From Telopea speciosissima (lineage: Eukaryota; Streptophyta; Magnoliopsida; Proteales; Proteaceae), in assembly GCF_018873765.1 (NCBI RefSeq), contig NC_057923.1, forward strand, positions 59,018,593-59,082,592: a DNA stretch of 64,000 bases, written 5' to 3'. How positions within the stretch are numbered: the stretch's first letter is position 1; every line of letters begins with the position of its first letter. The notes beneath the pieces were generated by a model. It ran no database searches and was not told where the DNA came from. It saw only the letters and a list, made by a program, of their open reading frames with translations. Positions 13,506-27,200 of the stretch are shown piece by piece. A program made the position numbers and the translations under genes.

Positions 13506-13876
13506 ATTGAAGGAGCTAAAAAAACTAGGGGTATGCCTAAAATGACCGTAGGAGAAGTGGTGAGGAAGGACATGCATAGTCTAAGTCTTGTTCCAAGTAT
13601 AACCTCATATAGAGCTTATTGGAGGGGCAAGGATCCATGTAGCAGACTCCACCTAGTTGAGATTGTCCTGACTTGCTAGGTTGTGCTCTTTCCTCTTACT
13701 CTCATCTTTCATCATTCTTTTTTTTTTTTCCAATTCTCATCTCATGCCCCATCTCCCTTTTCCCATCCTTTTATTCCCCTGTTTTGTTTAGACATCGGTT
13801 TATCTATTTTGTTTTGTTTGGATCTATGTAGCTGACCCCATTAAGTTGGGATAAGACTGAGTCTGTTGTTGTTGCT
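13506..13876 (+). mobile_element. 5'-truncated LINE, 3' end
   Basis: Begins ATTGAAGGAGCTA and encodes the end of a plant LINE reverse transcriptase (GMPKMTVGEVVRKDMHSLSL, frames disturbed). It then has a T-rich 3'UTR and the tail GTAGCTGACCCCATTAAG, ending in TTG repeats. It is collinear with the copy at 33895-34409. Confidence 0.8.
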
Positions 13877-14265
13877 GTATATTAACATTGTACGAATGAG
13901 CAAAACCCTAATGATTATAGTCTTAGTATAACCATCATGGTAACATCAAACAAAATCCATTAGAAGTTTATCTTTATAAGTGTATTTAGAACTTGACACA
14001 TTCTTTTAATTGCCAATTGTCTTATTCCCAAAAGTTCTTTGGGATAGGGGCATAAAGGGGTTTTCAAAAATAATTTGAAAGTAATGTATCGTTAAGTCAT
14101 CACCAAAGGTGTGTTGTCATGCTCATTTTTTGAGTATACATATGAAATTTAATTTACCCAGAGTGAAAAAAGAATCATGTGCCATAATTTTTTTGGATAA
14201 AAATTATGTATCATAAAACTAAAAATTATTTTACACCTCAATCCCTTTTAATGAATAATGTGGAT

Positions 14266-14715
14266 TAGGGGTGCAAGTTTGGCCCTGACGGCCCAAGCCC
14301 ACCATGACTTGCCTTGAGCCCGAACAAGGCCTGGGTTATACCTTGGCCCAGAGGGCGGGTTAGGGTTGAGGCCTCGGGCTAAGCCCGACCCGGCTTAACC
14401 TGACCATGTCTTCTTCTTCATGTTCTTTCTTCCTTTTTATGTTCATCTTCCTCTTCTTTCTCTTATTCGTCTTCTTCCTTGCCTGTCCAGCCCATGCGTC
14501 TCCCTTTCCCAGCTTAGCCAACCCATTCATCTCCCTTGCCCTCATGGTCAGGGGCTCAGGGCCAATCATCATCAGCCCAACCCTATGGGCGTGTTAGGGT
14601 TGGATTTTTTTGGCTCTGAGTCAAGATTAGGTCGGGTCTGGGTCTAGCTAAGCGGACTCAGGGTTGGGTTGAAGTTTTAAAAGGCCCAACCCAACTCGAC
14701 CCCGTTGAAGCCCTA
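14266..14715. mobile_element. hAT-like MITE with GGCCC-AAGCC words
   Basis: 450 bp with inverted ends TAGGGGTGCAAG (left) and TAGGGCTTCAAC (right, reverse complement). The flanks 14258-14265 (ATGTGGAT) and 14716-14723 (ATGTAAAT) agree at 6 of 8. The interior repeats GGCCCAAGCC, CGGGTTAGGGTTG and CCCAACCC words on both strands. A pyrimidine-rich ORF inside is a by-product and not a gene. Confidence 0.7.
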
Positions 14716-15094
14716 ATGTAAATCAATTTCTTCAAGGAGAGCAATGGGAACCCATTTCAAAAGTGTTTTTTTTATTTATAAAAGTACCCATTTCAAAAGT
14801 TGATAAATGGTAAGTTGGTAACAGAAGATTAAAAACCGGAAAGCGAGGAAAACCAAAAAATAAAAAAACCCTCCAAAGCCCGTGATAGAGTTCTTCCTTC
14901 ATTTCCTTCGAAACAAAGGAAGAAAAGGAAGAGCGAAAAGATCCACAGAAGAGAACAATAATAGAGGGAACGATATTCAAGCCACGAAACAAAAAGTGAC
15001 ATTGCCCATCCCTCTCTGCTTCTACCATTGTAGCATTCGATTTCAACGGAATATCATTTATCCAACAGTTTGGTTTCATGACTCTTAGCCTGAT

Positions 15095-15250
15095 ATGTCG
15101 CCGGCTTTGGTAGATTCCCGAACTCCGGCAACAACACCACGAATACAATCAACAAACCCTAACCCTTCCGAAGGTAAAGATCTCTTCTCCTTTCCTCTTC
15201 CGTTTCATCGGTTTTCCTTCAATCAACAAGTCATCGGTAACCGATTCTGA
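15095..15250 (+). other. Upstream ORF or displaced N-terminus of the DnaJ gene
   Basis: ATG 15095 opens a 51-codon frame (MSPALVDSRTPATTPRIQ...) that stops at 15250, four bases before the main ATG, in a different frame. It contains a donor-like AAG/GTAAAG at 15173, but the remaining 57-80 bases are too short for a normal plant intron and the possible joins do not restore frame. The main frame is itself open upstream of ATG 15255 (SSVTDSET). It is either a uORF or the true start separated by one indel. Confidence 0.45.
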
Positions 15251-15254
15251 GACC

Positions 15255-18200
15255 ATGAACTCTTCGAACCTTGGTCATGGAGAAGCTTCTACAAGTGGGA
15301 ATGCAAATGAGGGCAGTTTTGCGTCTCCTTCTGTGTCTCGTATCCCTTCTGGGAAGCCATCGATGCCACCATCATCGCGTCGTTCGAAACCTCGGCTTGT
15401 GAAGGTGAGGAAACAATCGGGTGCGCAGCAGGTGGGGTTAACGCCGGATTCGGAGAATCAGGCCTATTCGAGTTTTAATCCTTTTCGTCCAGTTTCGACT
15501 ACTTTGGATCAAAATGAAATGCGGGACTTGGGTGACAAGTGGCAGAGTTGGAATCCCTTCTCCCCTGGTTCTGCTCAGAAGACTGGAGGCTCAAATGCTT
15601 TTGGTGCTGCAAGTTCTAGTGATCTCAAGTTTGAGAAATCCAACGGTGCGGATTTTGTGTTTGGACCCAATCGGAGTAGTTTGGTCTCAAATTCAAATAT
15701 GGAAAAGAGCGGGCTAAGTGAAAGTGTCGGTGAATCGCTTCGGCAGGAGATGAAGAAGTTGAACTTTGGAAATCAATCAGAGGAAAAGGCTTCTAAAGAT
15801 TCCACTTTTAGTTTTAGTGCAGGTTGGGGAGAGAGTTCAAGTTCAGGTGTGTTTGGTTACGGAAGTAATAGTAAGAAAAGTTATGATTTTGATGGAAACA
15901 GAGTGTCTAAGCTACAAGATGAGAAGAGGAATTTAAATAATGAAGGTTTTGAGAATCAGAACAACAATGCAGAGAAGTCTAAAAATGCCAATTTTATCTC
16001 TAAAGGTTCTGACGAGAATAGTTTTGTATTTGGAGGAAGTGACAATGGGGAAAGCTTGGCATCTAAAATTCCAGAATCAATGAAGAAATTGAACTTGGAA
16101 GACTCTGGGAATGTTGGTGTTTCAGAGAAGTCTAAAGATGCTGATCCTCACCCTAAAGCCTATGATAACAATTTCGTCTTTGGCGGTGGCAAGAGCACTG
16201 GAGATTTTTCTGTTAGTAGCTCAGCAACTACGCTTCCTGATGAACTGAAGAAGCTGAACATACAAGGCTCTAGGAATGATGATGGTATTGAGAAGACGAA
16301 AGAGACTAATTTTAAGGCCAGTAGCAATAATATATTTGTCTTTGGGAGTAGTAAGAAGCCTGCTAGTGATGGTGCAGAAAGTGTGCTGCCTGATGAGATG
16401 TGGAAGTTGAATATTGGTGATTGGATGAGAGCTCACACTGGTCAAAAGAATACCAGCTCTTTTTCCAGAACATCTGTAAAGGAGACACAGCGTGATCCTG
16501 CTGTTGAGAACCCTATTCCTATGCCATCCAATTTTCAGTCTGGAGTGCAGGGGGAAAATTTAGGAGTGGGACAAGTTCCTTCATACCAACCAAACGTTGA
16601 GAATGTTACCGGACTGGATGGAGCTGCTGCGTCACCATCTTCATTCTCATCAACCGGCTACCAATCAGCTGGGAATGTTTTTGAAAAGCCTTCGACAGAT
16701 AGAGCTGAAAGTAAGGATGATTTCAGTTTTACAAGCACAAGAGATGGGTTGGGGACACCATTTACGGATTTTAGAACACCAAAACAGGATTCCACATTTG
16801 TTTCTACAACCAATCTCTTCGTTGATTTAAATCAAAAGTTGGACTTTAGTGCAAAAAGTGGTGCAACTAAGGACCAAAGGTTAAAGAAAAGGAAGGGAAA
16901 GAGGCAATCTGCCATGCTCAATCGTCGTGCTGGGCAAGCATTCGTTTCTAGGGAGAGTAGTTCCCAAGAAACTCCGGAATCTCCTAGATCTTATTCACCC
17001 ATGGATTTTTCTCCTTATCAAAAACCTTTAGCAGGTGATCAAGGTTCTAGAGAAACTTCCATGGCATCAGATGAGTCCTTCCACCTTGACAATAGCTCTG
17101 TTTCAACTGATGCACAACAGACCATCTCTACTGAGGCAACAGCTGAGGTCTTGGCTGCTGAAGCACAACACTTACATATCGATGATGATGATACAAAATG
17201 CAGAGAAATGAATGAGGATGGTTTCAAAAACGGTTTTGAGCAAAATGTGGGAGTTGGTCATCTTGTAGATGAGTCTCTATCTGGTGCAAAAACTGAGTAT
17301 TTTAGGTCCAAGGCGGAGAAGGTTGACATGGATAGCGATGCTAGTGGTGCAACAGCGACAACTGAAACTAGCTTTAGCTCAAACTTTGAAAAACCAGAGA
17401 GTGATTTAAGGGTACCTTTTACTTTTGCTTCAACTTCGGAAGATGCCGCTGAAACTAACTTCACCTTTGCTGCATCATCATCTACACATGGTCATTCATC
17501 AGCAACAAAGTTTCGTTACAGGAAGAAAAATCAACTGAGAGTTGGTCAGGATTCATATAGCTCTACACCAAATGCAAAATTTCAGATGCCATCTACCTCC
17601 TTGCAGTTTATTCCGCTTGCTAGTAGTACTTTGCTTTCAGGTGCTGGGCAGAGTAAAAGAGGAGATTCATCCACTTCTGAAAGCAAAGGGGAGATTAGAT
17701 CTGAAGCAGATAGAGTATCAGATGTCAAGCAAGGATCATTCTCCACAGCCGCAGCCCCTACTGCAGCTCAGGAATGTGAAAAGTGGCGACTCAGGTGCTT
17801 CTTTTATTTATTTTTAACATTTGAGTAGCTTTGCTTCCTAGAACCTAATGGGAATATTTCCCTATTGATGTTGTCTGGTCACTGGGTTAGCAATTTAGTA
17901 TGTGCTCTGAATTTGCTTTGAATAAATAATGGTTTCAGTAGTCATGTTTCTAAGCACTGTAATTGATAACATCAGGGGCAACAAGGCTTATGCAAATGGT
18001 CATTCTTCTATAGCTGAGGGTTATTACACACGTGGGGTGAATTGTATTTCTCCAAATCAGACATCTACAAGCTGCCTTGAGGCTTTGGTACTGTGCTATA
18101 GCAATCGTGCAGCATCAAGGATGGCTCTTGGGAGGATGAGAGAAGCACTAGAGGACTGTAAGACAGCTGCTGCAATAGATCCCAACTTTCTCAAGGTCCA

Positions 18201-21200
18201 AGTTAGAGCCGCAAAGTAAGGTTTTCCTTTGGTTATGAGTTATTCGTTGGGGACATCAATGTTCCTTTTTTTTTGGGGGGGGGGGTTGACAGGTAGGCCC
18301 CAGAGAGAGTTGAACTCATGACCTCTTAAATATGGGGTATTGGTTCTTGCCAACTGAGCTACCCCGTTGGGGTATGCTGCTTTTGATTTAGAGGGATTAA
18401 CCATGCACAGTTTAGATATTATGCTTAAACATTTTGTTGGGATGAACATGCATAGTTGATTCTTCTGATGATGTGTACCTCTTCTGGACACAAGATTCTT
18501 ATTAGGATCATATTCTGCAGTCATGCTAGATACACCTCCGATTGTCATGCTGCTCATCTGTAACAGAACTAATTTGTGCTCAACTCTTATTTTGTCCATG
18601 GGTTATTCTAGTTTGTGCTCTTGACGCTTTTAACATTTTTGGCTTTTTCTATAGCCAGAAGCTACTGTAGATTTTGGATGCTATTTTAACAGTTGAAAAT
18701 TCAATTGATCTCTTCTTACCGGAAAACCTTTCTTTTCTTTTTTCCTTCCCTCTCCACTCCCTCCAGTTGTCATCTTGCATTGGGGGAGATCGAAGATGCC
18801 ACAAAATGTTTCAAGATTTGCTTGCAATCGGGTACCGATGTTTGCTTGGACCGAAAACTTGTAATTGAAGCTTCTAATGGTCTGCAAAAAATTCAGGTGA
18901 TCTGATTTCTGTTTCTGTTATGCATGCTTTTAACTTTATCAATATTATTTTATCACATGCATACAATATTATATCCCTTCTTCTGTTTCTTTTCCTTTTA
19001 GTAACTGTTTTTTGGCTATATCAATAAGCCACTCAAGCCAAAAAAAAGAGAGGACCTGCCCTCAAAATTCATAAAATATATACTATAAAAAAGGTTGGAT
19101 AATGTTGCCAAATAAATGTTCAGAAACAAATCCATTTGCTCATTGCATGCAGAAATAAGTCTTGGACCGTGTAAAAAGAACTGCATTATTGAACCTTGCA
19201 CCAATCAATGTTCTCACTCCTTTGTCCTAAAACTCCTAATAAAGTCCCTTAAGTACATCTTTAGTGGCTGGCGTTATTGTTTTTTTCCCCTTCAAACCTG
19301 ATTGTGGGCATGATTCAACAACTTGCTTTGCGGAATTGACTTGTTCCACTTGTTTGTCGGGGGGGGGGTACCAAGGTTCTAAATCTTGGTGCCCAGGCCG
19401 GTTTCAAACAGCCTGGAAACTGAGATTTCCCAGGTTTTGACCTAAACCAGGTTGAAACCTGGTATTTTCTGGACAAAACTCGACAGATCATGTGTTGTCA
19501 AAACTGGTCGAAGCTAGGCGGGTCAAGACTGGTCAAAATTGTTCGAAACTTGGTATTTTTCGGTCGAAACTACCGAAATGTGTGAAATATGGTCCAAAAC
19601 CAGTCGAAACCTGACTTGTACCAAGTTTTGTCTCTGTTTCCAAAGAAACCAAGATATCTAGAGTTCTTGAACCATGGGGGTTACTGCTTTAATCAATAGT
19701 AATATTACATGGTTGTGGTTGTGCTGCTAAATTATTTATATTTTTACATCTTAAATTATGCAGTAAATTAGTATTTGAGTTTCTTTTCTGATGGCAGCAA
19801 GTGGCTAAGCATATTGATCGCTCTATTGAACTCTTGCGTCAAAGAAAACAAAGTGATGCAAAAAAGGTGTTGCAAATTGTTGCCGAGGGTCTCTCAATGA
19901 GTCCATACTCTGAAAGATTAGTTGAAATGAAGGCGGAGGCTCTCTTCATGGTCTGTGGTTTAATTCACTACTATTAAGCTGTCTGTATGACTCATCACTT
20001 CTATGTATAAAATTGTTCGTGTACTTCTGAATATTGATAACCTGCCTTTTATTCGCTTTTCTTTTAATTTATTGACCTTAAAATTTGGTCTTGGCATTGA
20101 TGTACTCTCTTGTGGAACTCACAGCTGCGAAAGTACGAAGAGGTGATTCAGCTTTGTGAGATAACTCTTGATTCTGCAGAAAGGAATTCTGTTGCAGGTA
20201 GTTCTGGTTGCCAATTGGTGAAGATGGACAGTTCTAAAAGCAATAAAGACTCTGCTGAGAGACTATGGCGAGTGTACCTCATCTCTAAATCATACTTTTA
20301 TTTAGGAAAGCTTGAGGAGGCTCTTGATTTACTTGAGAAACACGAGATTTTGAGAACTACTGTCGAAAAGTAATATTTAATTCTTACTTTGTATTGTTTA
20401 CTTAGGTTTCTTTATTAACTTATATTAGGATTGTTTGCATGATATGGGATTTCTAATTATAAAACGACGTCCCAGGAACAGAAGCAAGACTCTGGAATCG
20501 TTAATGGCATTAGCTGCTACTTTGCATGAGTTATTGCAACACAAGGTAGGTTCATTTATTTCATTAAAAGTTCAGATTTTTATTTGTACCTTTCAGTTGC
20601 AAGTATGACTACAGTGGTCAAAGAATATCACAGCCGTGATCTAAATTTTCTTAGGGTATGTATGGTTTGCAAGAAATGGATAGAAAATAAAAGAAGGAAA
20701 AAAAAGAAGAGAGACTCAATTTTTTGTCTTTATTCATCAGTATTATTGTCTTATCCATCATTTCTTTTCTTTTCTTGAAAATAAAAAGTACCCTTAGTCT
20801 TTTTGTTCAGTAATTTATGCCTTGCTTTTCTAAACTGCAGGCTGCCGGGAATGAAGCGTTTCAATCAGGAAGGCATTCAGAAGCAGTTGAACATTATACT
20901 GCTGCTTTATCATGCAATGTTGAGTCCCGTCCTTTTGCTGCAATCTGTTTTTGTAATCGTGCTGCTGCTTACCAAATGTTGGGTCAAATTACTGATGCAA
21001 TTGCAGATTGCAGCCTAGCGATTGCTCTTGATGGAAATTACCCAAAGGTTGGCATTTAGATATATTCCATGTAGCACTTATTACTATTTCCTTTATTTTT
21101 TGGGGGTGGGGTGGGGCTTAAGTACCAAGATATTGTTATTCCCCTAGGAAACAACTAGCTGAAATGAATTAGTTACAAATAATTTTAGGAAGCACATTGA

Positions 21201-24200
21201 TGCAGATTCATCACCAAATTGGGTTTGTTTTATTAGGAATAAATCTAGGGTTGGGTTCTATACATGTTGGGCCTTTGGTCCATTGGGTTTACAATGTAAT
21301 AGTCCACTTTAATGAGCCTAAATTATGGGTATTAAAACTTCATACGGGATTGCCTGTATTGGGACTTAGTTTCTTATACTTGGTTTATTTTTAAGTTGTT
21401 TTGGGTTAGTTCAATTGAACTGGTACTTTTAAGTTGCAAATAATTGATATTAAGTCTTTTAGTTGGGTTGGATTAGGATTCTATAAGTCCAGTCCTGTTT
21501 TGAGTCTGTTTCTTTTATTATTTCACTCTCCTAGTTAATTAGGTTACCTTAGTAGTTAAGGATTGGGTTAGGCCTTTCCTTTTTACTGTAGGAGTCTAAT
21601 TTTGAGTCTTCTATATAAGATTATAAGTATGTAAGGAGGCCAGCATTGTACACGAGTTTCGATTAATGTAACTTTTGCTGCTTTGCTTCTCCATTGCAGA
21701 TCTCTTGTGTTTGATCAAGAAACCCCTTGTGTGTGATCAAGGAAAGGGATTGGTGTTTGATCCAATTGGCACCTTGCGGTGAGAAGTCCGGGTGGATCAT
21801 GTTATGCAAGGATTAATGTATCGGTATCGCATTTCGTATCGGTGGGGTGATTTTAACAAACGTATTGTATCGTATCGGAGATACGCAAGATATGCTAAAT
21901 ATACGCATGGAGATACAATTTTGGAGCAAAAAATAGTATAAATAAGCAATATATAACATGTATCATGCATAATTCCATAAACACTAAAATGGAGAACAAT
22001 GTATAACGAGACAGGCACATTCAATTGTAATTGTTATAAAAGATGAGGTTTCTTACGTGTAGTAGTAGTCTATTGCCATGATGAGTGTCGGGGTGGTTCA
22101 AACTCTTATATCTGGAAAGGTATTTAGGAATAGGAATGACTAGGATGATGTTGTACACTGAACGAACAGAAGCACAATACTGACCCCAATCAAAATAGTG
22201 ATGAAAATGTATCTCCCACTAAAAGATGAATTTGATTCATATTTGATGCTTCAATGTAAAGCCCAAGCCAAAAAATGGGAAAAAAAGAGGTTGAGAGCAA
22301 GGATTTGGAATGAACTAATATGCTGTCAAAAAATTTTAATTGATTGTCATTACCAGAAAAGTTCTTAAAGTGTACTCAGTTATACAGGGGAAATTTTCTT
22401 TTAATCAAAATAATAGAGGAATAAAGAAGTGCTCTATGGTTGTACAGTACTTAACTAAGAGGGGATTCTTTGCTGTTTAAATTGACATCGGACACAAATT
22501 GAGTGAAAGTACAGAGAAGGAATGGGGGTGGGGAGACGGGAGGAAATAATGGTACATTGGAGGAATGTGTAGGTGTGATTCATATATTTATCAACTGTTT
22601 CCGAAAAATACAGGACTGTGATCTACTTCGGTTTCTGCTGGACAGGCTATGAACCATGGTTGTGACTTTGGATGCAGCCCTTGAATTTCAGCAGTGCAGT
22701 CTGCTTCTGAAATTCTGGCGTTTCCGGCACTAAGTTATGATCAATAAATAGAATATTGTTATTGGAAGGCAAATCTTCTGAGATGGCTGTACAAAAGGGG
22801 CTTTCATTTTATGGGCCACTAAAATGGGCTTAAAATATGGGTTGGAGCTAGGAATACAAGATTAGTCATGCAGGCTTAGTTTAGTGCAAATTAGTGAGTC
22901 CTTTTGATGTTAGCAGTTAAGTCAATAATACAAGACTGGTCCAAAAACTGGTCCTATTTTAATATCTATGGGTTATGAGCTTTTAATTCTTTGTGTCTAT
23001 TTGTAATGTGTTGAATTATAAGGCCAAAAATGAGGCTCTAAAGGGGTGTATGAAGATAAATATTTTAATTAGTGATAGGACCCATTAGATATTATTTTAG
23101 TATTTCCCTAATATTAGTTATAGGAATTTGTGGGACCCATCCCTTGTCATAAATAAGTCTGAAAGAGTCATATTAGATTTAGTTTTTGTTTTGGTATTTT
23201 TGTAGTTTAGCAAGTTAAGAGTCCTAAAAGTATTTCCTAAGGTAGTTTCCTTAATTTAGAAAACTAGATATCAGGAGGATTTTTTTTTGTTATTTTTTGT
23301 TCTTTAAATACATGTGAGGGCGGGCCTTGGTGCCACGGTAAGGTTGCTCCATTGCGACCTATTGGTCGCGGGTTCAAGTCTGAAAACAGCCTCTCTGTAA
23401 AGCGGGGGTAAGGCTGCGCACATTATGATCCTCCCCTGACCCCGCAATGGTGGGAGCCTCGTGCACTGGGTATGCCCTTTCCCTTTCTTTAAATACATGT
23501 AACCCCCCAATCAATAGTTAATGAAGAAGATAGTTTTAGTGAAAATTTTGAGAGTTATTAGAACTCTTCTCTCCCATCCATATTTTCTTCTAAAGTTAAT
23601 ATTGCCGTTGCCATTCATGGTAACTGTTTACAGATACTGTTAACAGTCCCAGAACCTCCTGTCTCATTTCATCCTTTTTTTCTTTAGTATCTATTTCTTT
23701 CCCCATATCAGGCTGCTCGCTGCTGAAATCAACGGACCAACAAGCCATCATAGTTCAAAATCTCGCGAAATTTCGGCGATTTTTCGCCAAATTTCGTATA
23801 TCTCGAGCTGCCCGAGATACGATACCAATCCGAAATGGAAAAATACCATATTTCAACGATATCTCGTGAGATATCGACGAAATATCGTGGACTCACGATA
23901 TATCGCGAGATATTGAAAAAGTCACGTGCAATATTTCGAATATTTCGGTAATCTCGTTTCGGAAATTTCGAAAATCTCGGTAATTTCAGTAATCTCGTTT
24001 CGAAAATTTCGGAAATCTCGGTCATTTTGGCATTTTACACTCACAGAAGAATACCATATTTCGATGAAATTTCGTCGAAATTTCGGTATCTTGGAAATTT
24101 CGGTCATACCGAAACACCGAAACGAAACGAGATTTAGTACCATGCAAGCCATTTCAATCCTGTTTTATCAGGAAAATAGTTCAGATCTAGGCCTAAGGAA

Positions 24201-27200
24201 CAGACGTTCTGATATTTGATCCTAATCTTGAATCTAAGTTGGCTGACTGCATCAATTTTGGTACCAGAACCTACCCTAGCATATCCAAATTCGGCTGTAG
24301 ATACCATTGTCCGTATGTGACATTTACTTTCTTTCAAGAACATCAAGTGGTGCAAGAGATCTTGCGACTGGTTAGTGGTTACTGAAAATCTTGATGTGTC
24401 TCGGCGACAACTTGAGTAAGGTTCAAAATTTTGGTTTCATCTGGGATTTTGATCCTGGTTGAAAGAGAAATATACAAATGGCAACAAAGTTTGGTCCATT
24501 TCGGTGGCCAAAAAGGAATTTAGCCATGAAACTTAAGGGATTGCTTAAGCATATTTACACATATTTGAATCATTAGATTGGGGAGGGAAAAAAACCCAAA
24601 GTGGTAGTTTGATTTTGAACCTTATGTTGTTAGTCTATGCCGTAGCCTACTGTATCATTTCCCTTGTATAGTCTATTCTACACATAATTTAGTCTTACAA
24701 CACAACATTCAATAAAAACAATTGAAATATGCATTAGGAATGGAAAAAATTTCACAATTTAACAAAGTGCAAAATCATTGAATGTTACAAATCCACAATA
24801 CATTGTCAAAAAGTGTCATCGATAAGTACAATACATTACAAGTTTACAACCATAGAACTCAATACCACATACGATTACGGGGATGGTCAAAATCATTAGG
24901 CTGCCCCTGGTTCCAATGGAACAGTTGCATGTACCTGATAATTTAGAGATTTAATTTCGCATTAAATCCACTTTATCAATAAAAATGGGCTTCACTGAGT
25001 GTTGCTGGTGGGATTAGGGTCACTACACAGCAAGGTTACAACTCAAACTCCATGGTAGGATCAAATGCACTGAAGGGCAGCAGGTTACACCCTTAAAGAA
25101 CAGGAGCAATATGGGTTCTGATAGAGCTGACAATTGGGTCAACAGTAAGGATGTCGACACTAGTGTGTGGACTCAAAGTTTATACACACTATCCGAAGGT
25201 TAGATTGGTCCCTAGACTCCCTACAGGAGGTTAACTGGATATGGCAACTTGTTGCCAAAGTTAGAAACTAGGTAAACTCTGTGATCCTTAGGTCAGAGCA
25301 CTTTCAGGTTGGCACTAGCAGTAGGTAATAATATTGACAATAGGAATCCCTATTATTGTCTCTCAAAATGGATGATCAGAACTGAAACTACAGAAAAAAT
25401 CCCCAAATAGAAACTGTTGGTCAACTAATAATAGCAACTGATTAGCACACTTCCATCGAATGGAGGGTCTATGGTGCTCAATGACCCCTTAGAATCTCAG
25501 CCACAGATGATGGCTGGATTCAAAGCAAAGATTCTTAACCAAAATTCGAAAGTAAAGCATGGTTTTAGCAACTCATAGACTCAAATGTTCTAGCCATTGG
25601 ATGAACTTAAATTCACTGTCTACAGGAGGCTTTGTTTTGGACAGAAGAATATTAGAAGTTGGCCTTTGATTGATGGACAGATGAGACGATATTTTGTCCT
25701 GAAGTTTTTTGCAAGCAAACCTCTAAACTCAGATGTTGCAGGATCAAATTCAATCTTCTAACATTAGCACTCTTGGAGAATCGATGGAACAGAGATGGTC
25801 TCGGTATCTCAAAGTGATGGTTGTTGCAGGTTCATGAAATAGAAATTCAGAGAGGAGATAGAAGGAAAGAAGGAGGAAGAAGAAGGGGTGGGGGATACGA
25901 CCAAGGCCTCTCACCTATGGCCTTGGTCAGTCTCTCTCTGACCTTGGTCTCTCACCATAGCGGAATCTCACAGCACACGAGCAAAAGTTTTTTTTTTTTT
26001 TTTTTTTTTCTTTCTGAACTCGTTAGATCGATATCCAGTTCCACACCTGCCACTGAAGCTGGAATGCTTACCTGAGGCGACAAGAGGGAGGAAGTGGGAT
26101 GTGGAATGTGATTGGTGATGGATGGTGGTTAAAAATCGGTTCTGGATCATCTCGCATGACGATCCGTATCTGCACCTTGCTCTGCTGTTGAGGCAGTAGG
26201 GAACAAGAGATGGGGTTTGTTTCATTGAGAAATCAATGTCTTTCTATGACCGACACTAGTTTTAGGCGGCATCTTGAACTCCGGGAGCACACTAGTGGGG
26301 CTCAATCTGGCCCATGAAAGTGGACATAGCTGGCCCAAAGGCCTTGGTTATCTGGGTGGATAGGCCAAGGATCGATGGGCTGGCTGTTGTGGCCGGTTCT
26401 TCCTCCTCTTCAAGCGCCATTGACTTGCATTAGTTGCTATATACAAGAAGAGAATCATGAGACTACTTTCAATATATTTTACTAGAATGAAAGATTTCCT
26501 ACCTAAAACCTTCTAAACATTTTTGTTCCTGTTGTCGATGGATGGTGTTACTCATTAGTGGATTTTTTTATTTAGGGATAGACAAACCCACTCCATTGAA
26601 AACTTAAGACTAATTTGGGTACAGTTAAACTAAACCCTCATTGTTAAATTATTTGGATTATTATTTTCCATCTTTCTTGTATCCTTGTCTAATTTTGTCT
26701 TTTCTAATAATTTTTTCTTCAGTACCAATCTGAAGGATACCTTTTGTATATGATGATGTTCATCCTACTTTTGTGAGACTTTCTTTTTCTGAGGCAATTT
26801 TTTTTTTCAACTTTCTTGACAACTGTTATATTTCCTTTGTTGCCTATCAGACCCCCCCCCCCAAAAAAAAAAACTATGGGTACCATAAGGAAAAAACTAA
26901 AATTTGATTGTGCTCTGGCAGGCAATTTCCAGAAGAGCCACATTACATGAGAGGATTAGAGACTATGGACAAGCAGTAAATGATCTTGAGAGATATATCT
27001 CTCTTCTTGAAAAGCAATCAGAGGATAAGACTGGAGCAGCAGGTAAATCAACTAGCAGTGTGAATGATTTAAGACAAGCTCGGCTGCGACTTTCCTCAAT
27101 GGAGGAAAAAGCCAAGAAAGGAATTCCCCTAGATATGTACCTCATCTTGTAAGTTTTCCCTTACATTGGGGCACCGATTTCTTGCTCTGATTTGCATATA

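Noticed and set aside
14360..14647. Overlapping ORFs on both strands in the MITE
   Set aside because: They arise from the pyrimidine-rich, repetitive interior of a MITE with defined ends.
14882..15148. ORFs in the region before the DnaJ gene
   Set aside because: They fall in the leader and promoter and lack similarity; only the 15095 frame is worth keeping.
18290..18364. Possible minus-strand tRNA gene
   Set aside because: A and B boxes are present, but the arms do not pair and a C(n)A(n) tail follows; it fits a SINE.
23330..23385. tRNA-like A and B boxes
   Set aside because: Part of the Au SINE; there is no tRNA cloverleaf or anticodon arm.
23729..24219. Repetitive ORFs rich in FRNISKFRK-like words on both strands
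   Set aside because: Translations of the palindromic GAAATTTCG word array; no protein family.
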